Source of the DNA: Pseudomonadota bacterium
GTDB taxonomy: Bacteria; Pseudomonadota; Alphaproteobacteria; Sphingomonadales; Sphingomonadaceae
Direction of reading: 5' to 3'
Length of the DNA stretch: 14,559 nt
Assembly (NCBI GenBank): GCA_029781465.1
Contig: JAKOWQ010000410.1
Location: 1-14,559, forward strand
Part shown: one piece after another, positions 14,178-14,559 of the stretch
Layout of the letters: the number at the start of each line of letters is the position of its first letter
How positions within the stretch are numbered: position 1 is the first letter of the stretch
The notes under the pieces: model-generated
Told to the model about the DNA's origin: nothing
The model's input: the letters and a program-made list of their open reading frames with translations, nothing else
The model's database searches: none
Made by a program: the position numbers and the translations under genes

Positions 14178-14254
14178 GGGCCTGTAGCTCAGTTGGTTAG
14201 AGCTGGCCGCTCATAACGGCTAGGTCGCGGGTTCGAGTCCTGCCGGGCCCACCA
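14178..14254 (+). tRNA. tRNA with CAU anticodon, probably tRNA-Ile2 (lysidine type)
   Basis: A complete 77-nt cloverleaf with encoded CCA. The acceptor is GGGCCTG/CGGGCCC with one G-T pair, the D arm GCTC/GAGC, the anticodon stem GGCCG/CGGCT around CTCATAA (anticodon 14212-14214), and the T arm GCGGG/CCTGC. CAU could mean Met or Ile. Pairs C4-G69 and C5-G68 agree with the bacterial tRNA-Ile2 recognised by TilS, and the arm sequence does not look like initiator tRNA (pair G1-C72 is intact). Elongator Met remains possible. It is the first of three closely spaced tRNA genes. Confidence 0.93.
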
Positions 14255-14280
14255 CCGCAAAGGTACCGAATACCCCCGGT

Positions 14281-14357
<77 letters not shown>

Positions 14358-14366
14358 TCGAACACA

Positions 14367-14396
14367 CAGGCCCGCTTCGGCGGGCCTGATTTCGTT
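14367..14396 (+). terminator. Intrinsic terminator between tRNA-Pro and tRNA-Arg
   Basis: CAGGCCCGC (14367-14375) pairs perfectly with GCGGGCCTG (14380-14388) around a TTCG tetraloop, followed by ATTTCGTT. The 9-bp GC-rich stem and stable tetraloop are typical, although the T tract is interrupted. It should end the transcript carrying the first two tRNAs, only 11 nt before the tRNA-Arg gene. Confidence 0.8.
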
Positions 14397-14399
14397 TCA

Positions 14400-14476
14400 C
14401 TGCCCGTAGCTCAACTGGATAGAGCAGCTGCCTTCTAAGCAGCAGGTCGGGGGTTCGAGTCCCTCCGGGCAGGCCA
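14400..14476 (+). tRNA. tRNA-Arg (UCU)
   Basis: A 77-nt cloverleaf with anticodon TCT in the loop CTTCTAA, stem GCTGC/GCAGC, acceptor CTGCCCG/CGGGCAG fully paired, D arm GCTC/GAGC, T arm GGGGG/CCCTC with one G-T pair, discriminator G and encoded CCA. It reads AGA/AGG codons. A terminator lies immediately upstream, so its promoter would have to sit within the tRNA-Pro/terminator region or expression depends on readthrough. Confidence 0.95.
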
Positions 14477-14559
14477 GTCCCCCTATGCCCCGTGGGCGGC
14501 TCGCTGTGACGGCGGTGCAACGTCGATGGCCGACCCCATGGCAAATCGCTGTGGCGCCG

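Overview
The window is about 14.6 kb of GC-rich bacterial DNA. It most resembles an alphaproteobacterium of the order Sphingomonadales (Sphingomonas, Novosphingobium or Erythrobacter type). That assignment is an inference from protein character (an alginate-export-type porin beside a nitrate transporter, a GTA-type three-helix holin, a WalW-like deacetylase, short HELRTP-type kinases) and from the tRNAs; no database search was possible. No insertion sequence, integrase, CRISPR array or rRNA gene was seen. No gene-free stretch exceeds 300 bp; the longest are 3865-4092, 5880-6085 and 11160-11364.

Region 1 (1-5880) is a nitrate-uptake and nitrate-sensing locus. From right to left on the minus strand lie nasT (ANTAR-type RNA-binding antiterminator) and nasS (cytoplasmic nitrate sensor), overlapping by 4 bp and followed by a strong intrinsic terminator. 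Then, reading the other way, comes one polypeptide that fuses a PP2C phosphatase to a Ser/Thr kinase with a C-terminal membrane anchor. It is divergent from a NarK/NasA nitrate/nitrite porter, which is followed on the same strand by an outer-membrane porin cut by the left edge. The expected logic is that nitrate releases NasT from NasS, and NasT then antiterminates transport and assimilation transcripts. Two candidate RNA elements are visible: a 37-bp palindrome between transporter and kinase, and a pair of hexaloop hairpins in front of the porin.

Region 2 (6086-6896) holds two small envelope genes, a three-TM holin-family protein and an Ala-rich coiled-coil lipoprotein that probably starts at TTG. 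Region 3 (6978-9343) is the housekeeping block aroQ-accB-accC (dehydroquinase, biotin carboxyl carrier, biotin carboxylase). It runs convergently, with an 11-bp gap, into region 4 (9355-11159), an Lrp/AsnC regulator followed by an ACS-family MFS transporter. Region 5 (11365-14109) is a soluble sensor protein with an intact HisKA box but a degraded ATP-binding domain, followed by a WalW-like polysaccharide deacetylase. Region 6 (14178-14476) has three tRNA genes (CAU, UGG, UCU) with a terminator between the second and third. The last 83 bases show nothing recognisable.
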